Shown here one piece after another: positions 40,975-49,656 of a stretch of 64,000 nt of DNA. Origin of the DNA: Verrucomicrobiota bacterium. GTDB taxonomy: Bacteria; Verrucomicrobiota; Verrucomicrobiia; Chthoniobacterales; UBA10450. The notes under the pieces were generated by a model. The model had not been told where the DNA came from, searched no databases, and was given only the letters and a program-made list of their open reading frames with translations. A program made the position numbers and the translations under genes. Where the stretch lies: the NCBI GenBank assembly GCA_003219415.1, contig QHOS01000019.1, positions 1-64,000 on the forward strand, in the 5' to 3' direction. Within the stretch, counting starts at the first letter, position 1. The number at the start of each line of letters is the position of its first letter.

Positions 40975-43116
40975 TTACTTGTGATATGGCAGGCCCAGGT
41001 CGTAGAGTGCAATTTCATCCTGAAGCGCGTTGGCCAAAGTGGAGTTGCTCCGCTTCTCGGCTGCTTGAAGTGCCTGCCGAGCAGTTTCTTTCGCCTCAGC
41101 GAAACGGCCGCTCTCTGCGAAAGCAGCCGCAAGGGTGCGCAGATAATTGGAATCTTTGCCGTGAGAAAGTCGCACGGCCTGTTTAGCGAGCTCTATTGCT
41201 CTATTCCCATCGCGAATCGAAGCGTCCGAGGAGGTTGCGAGGAGCCAAGCCAAATTGTTGCGAGGCACAGGGTCCTGGGTAGAGATCCGTGCTGCATGCT
41301 CGTACTCGGCGATTGCATCTTTCGGTAATTCTCCCTTTAGAAACGCGTTACCAAGAGCAGTGTGAAAGCCCGCGTCGTTCGGCTGGGTCGCAAGCGCCAT
41401 CTGCCATTGTGCAATCGCGTCGACAATCCGGCCCTGCTGAAAAAGAACGGTGCCAAGGTTCAGATAAGGATCGCCATAACCAGGTCGCAGTTTTACCGCT
41501 TTCTCATAATGGCCGACTGCTTCGCTTACCAGGCCTCGTCGGGCGAGGGCGTTGGCAAGATTATTCTCGATGAGTGCCCCGCCAAAGTTGTAATGGCCGG
41601 CAGCGTTGCGAGAGCGAATCTTCAAAGCAGTCTCGAAGTGCGAAATCGCGTTGTCCAATTCGCCGCGTTGCAGGAAAAGATAGCCGAGATTGTTATGTGC
41701 TGCATCGTTGTCAGCCGTAACAGCCAGCGCGTGGTTCCAGAGCGTCTCGCTGTTTTTCCAATACGACGTCTGCACAAACGCGCACCAGCTCAACGCGATG
41801 ATGATCACTGACGCAATGACGGCGCAGAATAGATTGTAGTCACGGCGAATCTCTGCGGAGGCGGGTGGGCCGCCTCCTCGGACTCCGCGTGATCCACGAG
41901 TCGCGGGCCGACCGCCGGTCGCGACAGATCGCGTGCCAAAGCTGCGCGTCATTATGGGCATTATCAAGTCCGTGATGCCCCAAACAATCAGCATATACAA
42001 ACCGGTCTCTGGCAGGTAAGTGTAGCGATCCGAACGGGCTTGCTCGCCGGCTTGCACCAAGCCGATCACGGGCACCAGCATTCCGACATACCAAAACCAG
42101 CCAGTGAAAATGTACGGCCGTTCCTTCCTCCAACGGATGGCCAACAGGCTGACTGCGACGAGAAATGCAATTGCCAAAAAAACCTGCCACGGGGGCAACT
42201 GATCATTGGGGTGAGGATAGAAAGCCGCCAGCCGAGCGGGCCAGAACATTTGCCAAATGTAGGCAACGTAACTGATAGCCGCATTGTTCAGTCGCCATGC
42301 AAGGGGCAACTCTTCGATCGCTCGTGCACCATAAACCTGAGCCAGCAATGTCGCCACGGACGAAAGGGCAGCCAGCGCAAACAACGGAATCTTTTCCGTT
42401 ACCAGGCGACTAACCGTTGACCACCGATCACTCGCTGCTGCTCGCCAAGCCATGGCCTGTGCCCGGGCGGGACCTCTGATTCTGCCGAGGGGCCAGTAAT
42501 CCAAAAGTAGAAGAACGAATGGAACAGTCACAAGCATTGGTTTCGACATCAGGCCGAGAGCGAACAAGAGCACGACGAGCAGGTAGGATGTGACGGAGGG
42601 CTTGCGGACATAGCGTATGTACGCGCCGAGGGTCAGAATGAAAAAGACGGCGCTCAACACGTCTTTCCGCTCGGAGATCCACGCCACCGACTCCACGTGC
42701 AACGGATGAATTGCGAACAGCGCCGCAACAAAAGCGCTTCGCCACAAAGTCCCTGTCATTTGTCGCAGCACGAGAAACAGCAGGATGACAGCGATGGTGT
42801 GCAAAAGGACGTTGGTGAAATGATGCCCGGCCGGCTTCAGTCCGTACAGCTGACAATCGAACATGTGCGAAACGGTGGTGAGCGGGTGCCAGTTACCAGC
42901 TATCGTGTGCGTAAAAGCCCAGGAGACCCCTTCCAACGATACGCCTGCGGCGACCTTTGCATTTTCATAAACGTACTGTGGGTCATCGTAGGTGACGAAT
43001 TTATGTCTCAGGGTCTGACCGAAAACCAGCCACGTGATTGCGGCGAGAACGGCACATACCCAGACAGCTACTAGGCGCTTTGAAGCCAGTGCCGGGGTGG
43101 AAACACGTTTTGCCAT
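40975..43116 (-). CDS. TMTC-like membrane glycosyltransferase with C-terminal TPR repeats (subfamily A, copy 1)
   Basis: A 713-residue GT-C-type protein. The N-terminal 430 residues have about 10 spans and the features of the eukaryotic TMTC O-mannosyltransferases: an acidic VTYDDPQYVYEN motif in the first external loop (DD at 44-45), NWHPLTTVSHMFDCQLYGL, HHFTNVLLHT and HPLHVESVAWISERKDVLSA (about 137-155). The last 280 residues are about six TPR units (HNNLGYLFLQRGELDNAI and similar), which would lie in the periplasm. It ends LYDLGLPYHK. O-mannosyl transfer is inferred from the eukaryotic family; bacterial members are uncharacterised. Start ATG 43116. One of five such genes in 12.5 kb. Confidence 0.85.
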   Translation of the reverse strand: MAKRVSTPALASKRLVAVWVCAVLAAITWLVFGQTLRHKFVTYDDPQYVYENAKVAAGVSLEGVSWAFTHTIAGNWHPLTTVSHMFDCQLYGLKPAGHHFTNVLLHTIAVILLFLVLRQMTGTLWRSAFVAALFAIHPLHVESVAWISERKDVLSAVFFILTLGAYIRYVRKPSVTSYLLVVLLFALGLMSKPMLVTVPFVLLLLDYWPLGRIRGPARAQAMAWRAAASDRWSTVSRLVTEKIPLFALAALSSVATLLAQVYGARAIEELPLAWRLNNAAISYVAYIWQMFWPARLAAFYPHPNDQLPPWQVFLAIAFLVAVSLLAIRWRKERPYIFTGWFWYVGMLVPVIGLVQAGEQARSDRYTYLPETGLYMLIVWGITDLIMPIMTRSFGTRSVATGGRPATRGSRGVRGGGPPASAEIRRDYNLFCAVIASVIIIALSWCAFVQTSYWKNSETLWNHALAVTADNDAAHNNLGYLFLQRGELDNAISHFETALKIRSRNAAGHYNFGGALIENNLANALARRGLVSEAVGHYEKAVKLRPGYGDPYLNLGTVLFQQGRIVDAIAQWQMALATQPNDAGFHTALGNAFLKGELPKDAIAEYEHAARISTQDPVPRNNLAWLLATSSDASIRDGNRAIELAKQAVRLSHGKDSNYLRTLAAAFAESGRFAEAKETARQALQAAEKRSNSTLANALQDEIALYDLGLPYHK

Positions 43117-43130
43117 TCCTTAAGACTGAA

Positions 43131-43359
43131 ACCACGAATGGACACGAATAAACACGAATTTTTCCCAACGTAACCGCCGATTACGCCGATGGCACGGTTA
43201 AGAAGGCTCAGGCGTGGTCAACAGGGTTACTGCACTCGTCATGCTTGGGCGCCCACGAAACACGCAAATTGACGCGAATCATTCTCCAAACCTGATTCAA
43301 CCATTCAACGATTTAACTGCGGCGAAGCCATTCGTGTACATTAGTGTTCATTAGTGGTT
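43131..43359. repeat. ACCACGAATGGACACG inverted-repeat-bounded element, 229 bp
   Basis: The left arm ACCACGAATGGACACGAATAAACACGAAT (43131-43160 region) is complementary with a few mismatches to the right arm ATTCGTGTACATTAGTGTTCATTAGTGGTT (43330-43359). The inside contains a CGCCGATTACGCCGATGGCACG tract and a TTCAACCATTCAACGATTTAAC tract. The right arm contains the GTG start of the next gene. No gene is seen inside. Confidence 0.75.
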
Positions 43360-45597
43360 AGATCTTTTGCGCGGCGAGAATGGCTTTGGGCGTTCCTTTT
43401 AATCGCTCTTGTTTTTATATCCTACGCTCGCGTCTTTAATGCCGACTTCATCTGGGATGACGAATCACACCTGACTCGGAATCCCTGCATCGTTGGTCCG
43501 CTGGGATTGAAAGAGGTTTGGACCAGCACGCGGGCGGTCTATTACCCATTGGTCCTTACGACTTTTTGGGTTGTGCATAAGTTCGTCGGCCTCTCGCCCT
43601 GGCCATATCATCTTCTGAATGTGCTTTTGCACGCCGGATCAGCCGTCTTGCTCTGGCAGGTCTTGCGACAACTAAATGTTCGCGGCGCGTGGCTCGGAGC
43701 GGCGCTATGGGCTTTGCATCCGGTGATGGTTCAATCAGTCGCCTGGGTAACTGAGCTGAAAAACACGCAATCGGGATTCTTTTATCTCTTATCGATCTTC
43801 TGTTTTTTGAATTGGGAAGAGAAACTGCGGATGACGCGGATATCACGGATAAAAGGGGCAGAAGAAGTTTTAGTAAAGTATCCGCGAAATCCGCGTTATC
43901 TGTGGTTCGGTTTATCGCTGCTCTTCTTTCTCCCGGCAATCCTAAGCAAGCCTTCCGTGGTCATGTTGCCTGTGGTACTTGGCCTCTGTGTCTGGTGGCG
44001 AAAAGGGCGAGTCTACCGGCGTGATATCGCCGCGCTCGCGCCGTTCTTGTTAATATCCGCACTCGCCAGCGCGTGGACGATTTTGGAACAGAAGTTCCAC
44101 GCTGGCGCAATCGGAGCTGAGTGGGCGCAGACCTGGCCAGAGCGGCTTATCATCGCGGGGCGTGCAATCTGGTTTTACCTGGTGAAACTGGCATGGCCGT
44201 ATCCGTTGATCTTCATTTATCCGCGGTGGAAAATTAATTCTTCCCAGCTAACAGCTTATTTGCCACTCGTCGCGGCATTAGCTGGGTTGCTTGCCTTGTG
44301 GTTGATCCGCGCGAAGTGGAGCCGCGCCGTATTCTTTGCCCTGGCATACTATGTGGTTTCCCTTTTCCCTGTGCTTGGATTTTTCAGCGTCTATTTCTTT
44401 CGCTACTCGTTTGTGAGCGATCATTTTCAATATCTGGCGAGCATGGGGCCGCTGGCATTAGCTGGCGCAGGCATCGTAACGGGTTGTAATCGCCTTCCTG
44501 CACCAAGGCGCCTTTCAGCGTTGTCATCGACATCGCGGCACGGAGCCGTGGTTACTACGCCACTTGTTGGGATCTGTGGAGTTCTCCTACTGTCGCTCGT
44601 TTTTTTGACGTTGCGACAAACTGCGCTTTACCACGACCTTGTCACCCTGTACACAAGGACACTGGCAAGGAATCCCGGCTGTTGGATGGCTCATTACAAT
44701 TTGGGCATTGCTCTCAACGACCAGGGGAACCCCGATGGGGCGATTGCTCATTATCGCAAAGCTATTGATCTTCGGTCGAGTTATGCTGAGGCCCATTATA
44801 ATTTAGGCCGGCTCCTCGTACAGAAAGGCCTGCTCGACGAAGCTATTGCGCATTATGAGAAAGCACTCGAAATGAACCCTGCTGATGCAGAAGCTCACAA
44901 CAATCTTGGTGCCACACTCTTTGCAAACGGGCATGTCGATGAAGCTATTGCTCATTATCGAAAGGCGCTGGCAATCAAGCCGGATTACGCCGATGTCTCT
45001 TGCAATCTGGCGAGTGCGCTCCTTTCCAAGGGCGATTTAGATGGCGTGATCTCTTATTACTCGGCCTGCCTCGCGGTATCACCAGATCAGGCTGAGGCTC
45101 AGTACAACCTTGCCAGCGCCTTGTTTCGAACAGGCCGGATGGACGAGGCGATCGCTCATTATCAAAAAGTCCTCGAGTTGCGCCCGGAGAACGTGGACGC
45201 TCGCGCAAATCTGGGAAGCCTGTTCCTTGCAAAGGGCCGGATCCGAGATGCAATTGCGCAGTACAGACGTGCCCTTCGGATTGCGCCCGATAACGTAGCT
45301 GCCCAGAGCAATCTGGCATGGCTGCTGGCGACGGCCGCCGACCCGTCGCTCAGAAATGGATCAGAGGCCGTCTTCCTGGCCGAACGCGCAGAATCCGATA
45401 GCTCTCGCAGCCAAAATCACGCCATTATTCTACGCATTCTTGCTGCGGCATACGCTGAGACTGGCCGCTTTCCTGAGGCTAAGGGCACTGCCGAACAAGC
45501 GTTACAAGCTGCAGAGGTTCAGGGAAACTCGGCGTTGTCCAACGCTCTTCGAGACGAACTTACGCTCTACGAGCTGGGGCTGCCGTATCATAAGTAA
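43354..45597 (+). CDS. TMTC-like membrane glycosyltransferase with TPR repeats (subfamily B, copy 1), carrying an in-frame repeat insertion
   Basis: A 747-residue relative of the other TMTC-like proteins but closer to the gene at 51421. Seen: DFIWDDESHLTRN (DD about 35-36), YYPLVLTTFWVVHKFVGL, YHLLNVLLHAGSAVLLWQVL, LHPVMVQSVAWVTELKNTQS, about ten spans, then about seven TPR units (AIAHYRKAIDLRSSYAEAHYNLG and so on) and the end LYELGLPYHK. Residues about 157-184 (MTRISRIKGAEE...YPRNPRYLW) are encoded by an inserted dispersed repeat (43828-43908). GTG 43354 lies in another repeat arm, so the true start could be slightly different. The catalytic role is inferred. Confidence 0.83.
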   Translation: MVRSFARREWLWAFLLIALVFISYARVFNADFIWDDESHLTRNPCIVGPLGLKEVWTSTRAVYYPLVLTTFWVVHKFVGLSPWPYHLLNVLLHAGSAVLLWQVLRQLNVRGAWLGAALWALHPVMVQSVAWVTELKNTQSGFFYLLSIFCFLNWEEKLRMTRISRIKGAEEVLVKYPRNPRYLWFGLSLLFFLPAILSKPSVVMLPVVLGLCVWWRKGRVYRRDIAALAPFLLISALASAWTILEQKFHAGAIGAEWAQTWPERLIIAGRAIWFYLVKLAWPYPLIFIYPRWKINSSQLTAYLPLVAALAGLLALWLIRAKWSRAVFFALAYYVVSLFPVLGFFSVYFFRYSFVSDHFQYLASMGPLALAGAGIVTGCNRLPAPRRLSALSSTSRHGAVVTTPLVGICGVLLLSLVFLTLRQTALYHDLVTLYTRTLARNPGCWMAHYNLGIALNDQGNPDGAIAHYRKAIDLRSSYAEAHYNLGRLLVQKGLLDEAIAHYEKALEMNPADAEAHNNLGATLFANGHVDEAIAHYRKALAIKPDYADVSCNLASALLSKGDLDGVISYYSACLAVSPDQAEAQYNLASALFRTGRMDEAIAHYQKVLELRPENVDARANLGSLFLAKGRIRDAIAQYRRALRIAPDNVAAQSNLAWLLATAADPSLRNGSEAVFLAERAESDSSRSQNHAIILRILAAAYAETGRFPEAKGTAEQALQAAEVQGNSALSNALRDELTLYELGLPYHK
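43828..43908. repeat. CGCGGATATCACGGATA inverted repeat inserted in frame in the 43354 gene
   Basis: Arms CGCGGATATCACGGATA and TATCCGCGAAATCCGCG flank about 30 bases. The same arm words bracket the GxxExxY remnant at 37198-37409. The insertion keeps the reading frame, adding about 28 residues. Confidence 0.8.
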
Positions 45598-45621
45598 GCT
45601 TTCAAGGAGCAGCGTGGCTCC

Positions 45622-47721
45622 CTAATCGCCGGCAGACGTTCGTCGAAGAGGAACATTCTCTCGGTAGAGCAAGGCGTCTTCTTCGAGAAGATTCTCTAGA
45701 CTGGTTTTCCCCTGCGTCCGGGCAATGGCTACAGCTTGTTGTGTCACCGCGATGGCGTCAGAGAAACGGCCGGTTTCTGCATAACCGGCCGCGAGCGCTC
45801 GAAGAAAGAGGGGTTCTCTCCCACCCGAGAGGGATACCGCCTGCTGCGCTAGCTCCACTGCCTTTGCGCCGTCGCGGATCGAGGCGTCACTTGACGTTCC
45901 CAGAACCCAGGCAAGGTTGCTACGAGAGTGCGGATCTTCGGGGGCCAACGCCATTGCTTTGTTGTAGTGGGCGATCGCCTCCTTCAGGGCACCCTTGCGC
46001 AGAAGGGCGTTACCAAGGCCGGTATGAGCATTCGCGTCATTGGGTTGTATTTGGAGATCCTTCTCCCAGTCAGCGATTGCTTCGTCGATCCTGCCCTTTG
46101 CATAAAGAACGTTTCCGCGGTTGAAATAGGCTTCCGCGTAATCGGGTTGCAGCGTTATCGCTTGTTCGAAGTGGGCCATCGCTTCATCGGGTTGTCCCTT
46201 TCTCGCGAGAGCGTCTCCGATATTCATTTCTACAAACGCGGTACCCAGATTATAATGAGGATGTAACTTACCAGACCTGATTTTCGACGCGGCTTCAAAA
46301 TGCGACATCGCTTCGTCCAGTTCGCCGCGGTCGACGCAGAGGTAGCCGAGGTTGTTGTGGGCAAAATCGTTGTCTGTGGTGACGGCGAGAGCATGCGCCC
46401 AAAGCGTCTCGCTGTTTCGCCAGTAGGAAGTTTGAGTGAATGCCGTGCATGCCAGCGCAGCAATGACCACTATGGTACCTGCGGTAGCTATACCACGCGA
46501 TAATCTGACGTGGCCCACTACTGCTACGTCGCCAGCAACCCAAACTGCGATCAGAAACAAACCGATGGAAGGAAGATAGGTGTAACGGTCGGCATGGCCT
46601 TGTTCACCAACCTGAACGAGGCCAATCACTGGAACCAGCATGACCAGGTACCAGAGCCAACCGGTAAACAGATAAGGTCGCTTATCTCGGAAAACGATTG
46701 CTGCACAAGTGATGACGAGGAGCAATGCAATCGCGAGAACAACCTGCCAAGTTGCCAACGTATCATTTGGATGAGGATAAAACACTGCGAGGCGTGTCGG
46801 CCATAATGTTTTCCAGGCGTAGATCACGTAACTCGTAACCGCATTCTGTGCCCGCCAGAGAAACGGCAACGCAGGAAGCGAACCAGCAGCGCGTTTTTGC
46901 AGCGCAAATGTGATAATGCCAACGCCAGCGGAAAGAATTAGCCAGGGCACCTTTTCCAGAAAAAGGCGTTGTATTATGCGCCTTCGACTGCCGGAGTGCA
47001 TGATTTTCGACTTCCCTTTTGTGGAGACCATTTGATCAAACCGGCGCAGCGGCCAGTAATCCAGAGCGAGAAGGACAATGGGGGCAGTTACCAGCATTGG
47101 CTTGGACATCAACCCTGCCACGAACAGGGCGGTCACCACAACATAGCGCCTTATCGACGCTGTCCGTGCGTAACGAGCGTATGCGTCCAGCATAAGGAAA
47201 AAGAAAACTGCGCTTAGAACGTCTTTTCGCTCGCTCACCCAAGCTACCGACTCGACGTGCAGCGGGTGAACGGCAAATAATGCAGCGACAATGGCACTCT
47301 TCCATAACGCGCCGGTCATCTGCCGCAGTACACGAAACAGCAGGAGCGCTGCGATCGTATGCAACACGAGGTTCGTGGCATGATGGCCTCCAGCGTTCAA
47401 GCCGTACAACCGACAGTCCAACATATGTGACAAGGTCGTTAACGGATGCCAGTTCCGTGCGTGCGGGCTCGTAAAGGCGGCCACTATCCCTTGCAGCGTC
47501 AGCCCGGCCCGGATGGTCGGCGCGTTGTAGACGTACATATCGTCATCGAAATTGACGAAGTCATAACGGATTGTCTGACTGAACACGGCCAGACTAAGCC
47601 CGGTAAGAAGCAAGTATATACCGACGGTTATACTGCGGTTCCGAGCGGCGCGTGGTAATTCACGCGGTCGACGGTCCGGTTGGCGCTTCCTGCTATCCGC
47701 TTTACGGTGACGCACTGCCAT
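45622..47721 (-). CDS. TMTC-like membrane glycosyltransferase with TPR repeats (subfamily A, copy 2)
   Basis: The 699-residue product has a basic, Arg-rich leader of about 30 residues, then about ten spans with FVNFDDDMYVYNAPTI (acidic motif about 58-61), RNWHPLTTLSHMLDCRLYGL, HHATNLVLHTIAALLLF and HPLHVESVAWVSERKDVLSA. The C-terminal TPR block has about six units, for instance FAHNNLGYLCVDRGELDEAMSHFE and DYAEAYFNRGNVLYAKGRIDEAI. It ends LYRENVPLRRTSAGD, without the GLPY ending of three of its paralogues. ATG 47721 lies 20 bases inside the 3' end of the upstream paralogue, suggesting coupled translation. Confidence 0.84.
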   Translation of the reverse strand: MAVRHRKADSRKRQPDRRPRELPRAARNRSITVGIYLLLTGLSLAVFSQTIRYDFVNFDDDMYVYNAPTIRAGLTLQGIVAAFTSPHARNWHPLTTLSHMLDCRLYGLNAGGHHATNLVLHTIAALLLFRVLRQMTGALWKSAIVAALFAVHPLHVESVAWVSERKDVLSAVFFFLMLDAYARYARTASIRRYVVVTALFVAGLMSKPMLVTAPIVLLALDYWPLRRFDQMVSTKGKSKIMHSGSRRRIIQRLFLEKVPWLILSAGVGIITFALQKRAAGSLPALPFLWRAQNAVTSYVIYAWKTLWPTRLAVFYPHPNDTLATWQVVLAIALLLVITCAAIVFRDKRPYLFTGWLWYLVMLVPVIGLVQVGEQGHADRYTYLPSIGLFLIAVWVAGDVAVVGHVRLSRGIATAGTIVVIAALACTAFTQTSYWRNSETLWAHALAVTTDNDFAHNNLGYLCVDRGELDEAMSHFEAASKIRSGKLHPHYNLGTAFVEMNIGDALARKGQPDEAMAHFEQAITLQPDYAEAYFNRGNVLYAKGRIDEAIADWEKDLQIQPNDANAHTGLGNALLRKGALKEAIAHYNKAMALAPEDPHSRSNLAWVLGTSSDASIRDGAKAVELAQQAVSLSGGREPLFLRALAAGYAETGRFSDAIAVTQQAVAIARTQGKTSLENLLEEDALLYRENVPLRRTSAGD

Positions 47722-49564
47722 TTGTTAGGCTAGGGTCGCGGAGCGGCTGCTCTTGCTGATATAGTGTAATGTTGCCATGTAGTTCAGCTGCTAGATCGGA
47801 GTTCCCCTGGCTGTTGGCTAATTCAATCCCCTGTTGTGCAGCTTGGATTGCTTCGGAGAACCGGCCACTTTCCGCATAGGCCGCGCCCAACGTGCGGAAA
47901 AGTATTGGTATTCTGCCTCCGGAGATGCGCACGGCTTGTTCTGCCAGTTGGACCGCTTTTGGGCCATTTCGGACCGACTCGTCCGGTGACGTGGCAAATA
48001 CCCACGCCAGGTTGCTCATCGCGTTTCCGTTGTCGGGTTGAATTGCCAACACCTTCTGCCATTCTTCCACACCTTCGGCAACATGACCTTGTTGAGTGAG
48101 AACCGTGCCGACGATGTTGTGGACCTCCATGTCGTCGGGTTGTAGTTCGAGTAATTTGCGGTAGTGAACCAGCGCGTCGGCCACTCGGCCCTTTTGGAGG
48201 AGTGCCTTGGCAAGGTTCTCATGAGCGGGGCTATTGTCTGGCCGAAGGTCCGCGGCTGATTGCAGGAGCGAGATAGCTTCGTCCAGCTTACCTTGCCCTA
48301 AAAAGACGATCCCGAGATTATTTTCAGCGACATCATTGTTTGTGGTTACGGCAAGGGCATGCCTGAATAATGTTTCGCTATCGCGCCAGTACGAGGTCTG
48401 AACCCATGCGCCAGAGCTCAAAGCGGCAATGATAAGTATTGCGGCAGTGCTCAAAGCTACGCGTCGGTGTTGGTACAAAGCGGTCAGGTCAGCAACTGCC
48501 CACGTGAGCGCTAAGTATAAGCCAATCTGAGGTAAATACGTGTATCGGTCAGCGTGGCCCTGCCATCCGACTTGCACGAGTCCGATCACCGGGACAAGCA
48601 TTCCCAAATACCAGAACCAACCTGTAATCAGATAAGATCGCTGCTTTCGCAGGAGTATGGCTGCTGCCGTGATGCAAATTAGAAGCAGTAGACAGGAGAC
48701 AATTTCCCAAAGCGGTAGCCGGTTCTCAGGATGCGGGTAGAACACAGCGAGGTTCACCGGCCAGAGCATCTGCCAGATGTAGAGAACATAGCTGACTATC
48801 GCATTGTTGATTCGTTCCAATATCGGCAACTCCTCGGTCCGGCCGACTGCACCTTTCTGCACAAGAAAAGTGGTCACACTCGAAACGGCCGACAGAGCGA
48901 GCAATGGAATTTTCTCAGCGAGGCGTTTCCACAACTGACCTTTGACTCTATCGAGAGGCCAATAGTCGAGAAGCAAAAGCACAAATGGCGATGTTACAAG
49001 CATCGGCTTAGACATGAGTCCACAGCCGAACACGGATACCACGACCAGATAACGTCCGACCCCAGGTAAACGCACGTAATACGCATAGGCCAGCAGTGTT
49101 AGCATGAAGAAGACACCGCTCAACACATCCTTTCGTTCTGCAATCCAGGCGACCGACTCGACACGCAAGGGATGAATTGCGAATACCGCCGCAACAAAAG
49201 CGCTGCGCCAAATCGCTCCGGTCATCTGTTGCAGCGCAAGAAAAAGGAGTATCGCCGCCAGAGTATGAAGGACGACATTTGTAAAGTGATGCCATCCAGC
49301 CTTTAGCCCATACAACTGGCAGTCGAGCATGTGCGAAATGGTCGTCAGCGGGTGCCAGTTCAAGGAGTGAATATGTGTAAATGCCCAGGCAATACCGCTG
49401 AGGCTAAGACCATCTGTTATTCTCGTGGTCTCATACACGTAACGCGGGTCATCGTAGTTGATGAAGTCGTGCCAGAGCGTTTGGCTAAAAACTAACCAGG
49501 TCAGCGCAGCTAGAGAAAGGCAGATGCCGACCGTTAGCCAGCGGCCGCTCAGTGTTGTCTTCAT
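47702..49564 (-). CDS. TMTC-like membrane glycosyltransferase with TPR repeats (subfamily A, copy 3)
   Basis: A 620-residue paralogue, shortest of the five because it has only about four TPR units. Core motifs: FINYDDPRYVYETTRI (DD 38-39), LNWHPLTTISHMLDCQLYGLKAG, HHFTNVVLHTLAAILLFLALQQM, HPLRVESVAWIAERKDVLSG, and the second-half loop GWFWYLGMLVPVIGLVQVG...HADRYTYLPQIGLYL. ATG 49564 (MKTTLSGRW) starts next to a repeat element. Its 3' end overlaps the 45622-47721 gene by 20 bases, so the pair looks like a two-gene operon, perhaps with the GT-C gene upstream at 49656. Confidence 0.84.
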   Translation of the reverse strand: MKTTLSGRWLTVGICLSLAALTWLVFSQTLWHDFINYDDPRYVYETTRITDGLSLSGIAWAFTHIHSLNWHPLTTISHMLDCQLYGLKAGWHHFTNVVLHTLAAILLFLALQQMTGAIWRSAFVAAVFAIHPLRVESVAWIAERKDVLSGVFFMLTLLAYAYYVRLPGVGRYLVVVSVFGCGLMSKPMLVTSPFVLLLLDYWPLDRVKGQLWKRLAEKIPLLALSAVSSVTTFLVQKGAVGRTEELPILERINNAIVSYVLYIWQMLWPVNLAVFYPHPENRLPLWEIVSCLLLLICITAAAILLRKQRSYLITGWFWYLGMLVPVIGLVQVGWQGHADRYTYLPQIGLYLALTWAVADLTALYQHRRVALSTAAILIIAALSSGAWVQTSYWRDSETLFRHALAVTTNNDVAENNLGIVFLGQGKLDEAISLLQSAADLRPDNSPAHENLAKALLQKGRVADALVHYRKLLELQPDDMEVHNIVGTVLTQQGHVAEGVEEWQKVLAIQPDNGNAMSNLAWVFATSPDESVRNGPKAVQLAEQAVRISGGRIPILFRTLGAAYAESGRFSEAIQAAQQGIELANSQGNSDLAAELHGNITLYQQEQPLRDPSLTNGSASP

Positions 49565-49570
49565 CTTGAA

Positions 49571-49656
49571 GAAATGACAAATGACAAATGCCTAATGACG
49601 AAGGAATGACGAACCCCAATTTAAAACAGGGGTGCACTCCCGCTTCGTCATTTCTC
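49571..49656. repeat. ATGACAAATGACGAA-word repeat between two glycosyltransferase genes
   Basis: The tract starts GAAATGACAAATGACAAATGC and GAAGGAATGACGAA and ends with the complementary CTTCGTCATTTCTC next to the stop codon of the 49656 gene. It fills the whole intergenic gap. Confidence 0.65.

Noticed and set aside
43131-43908. Insertion sequence or transposon
   Set aside because: Inverted arms exist, but there is no transposase frame anywhere in the window and no clear target-site duplication.
8379-49656. CRISPR array made of the repeated word tracts
   Set aside because: The repeats are inverted, degenerate and spaced by 0 to 60 bases without regular spacers, and no cas gene is present.
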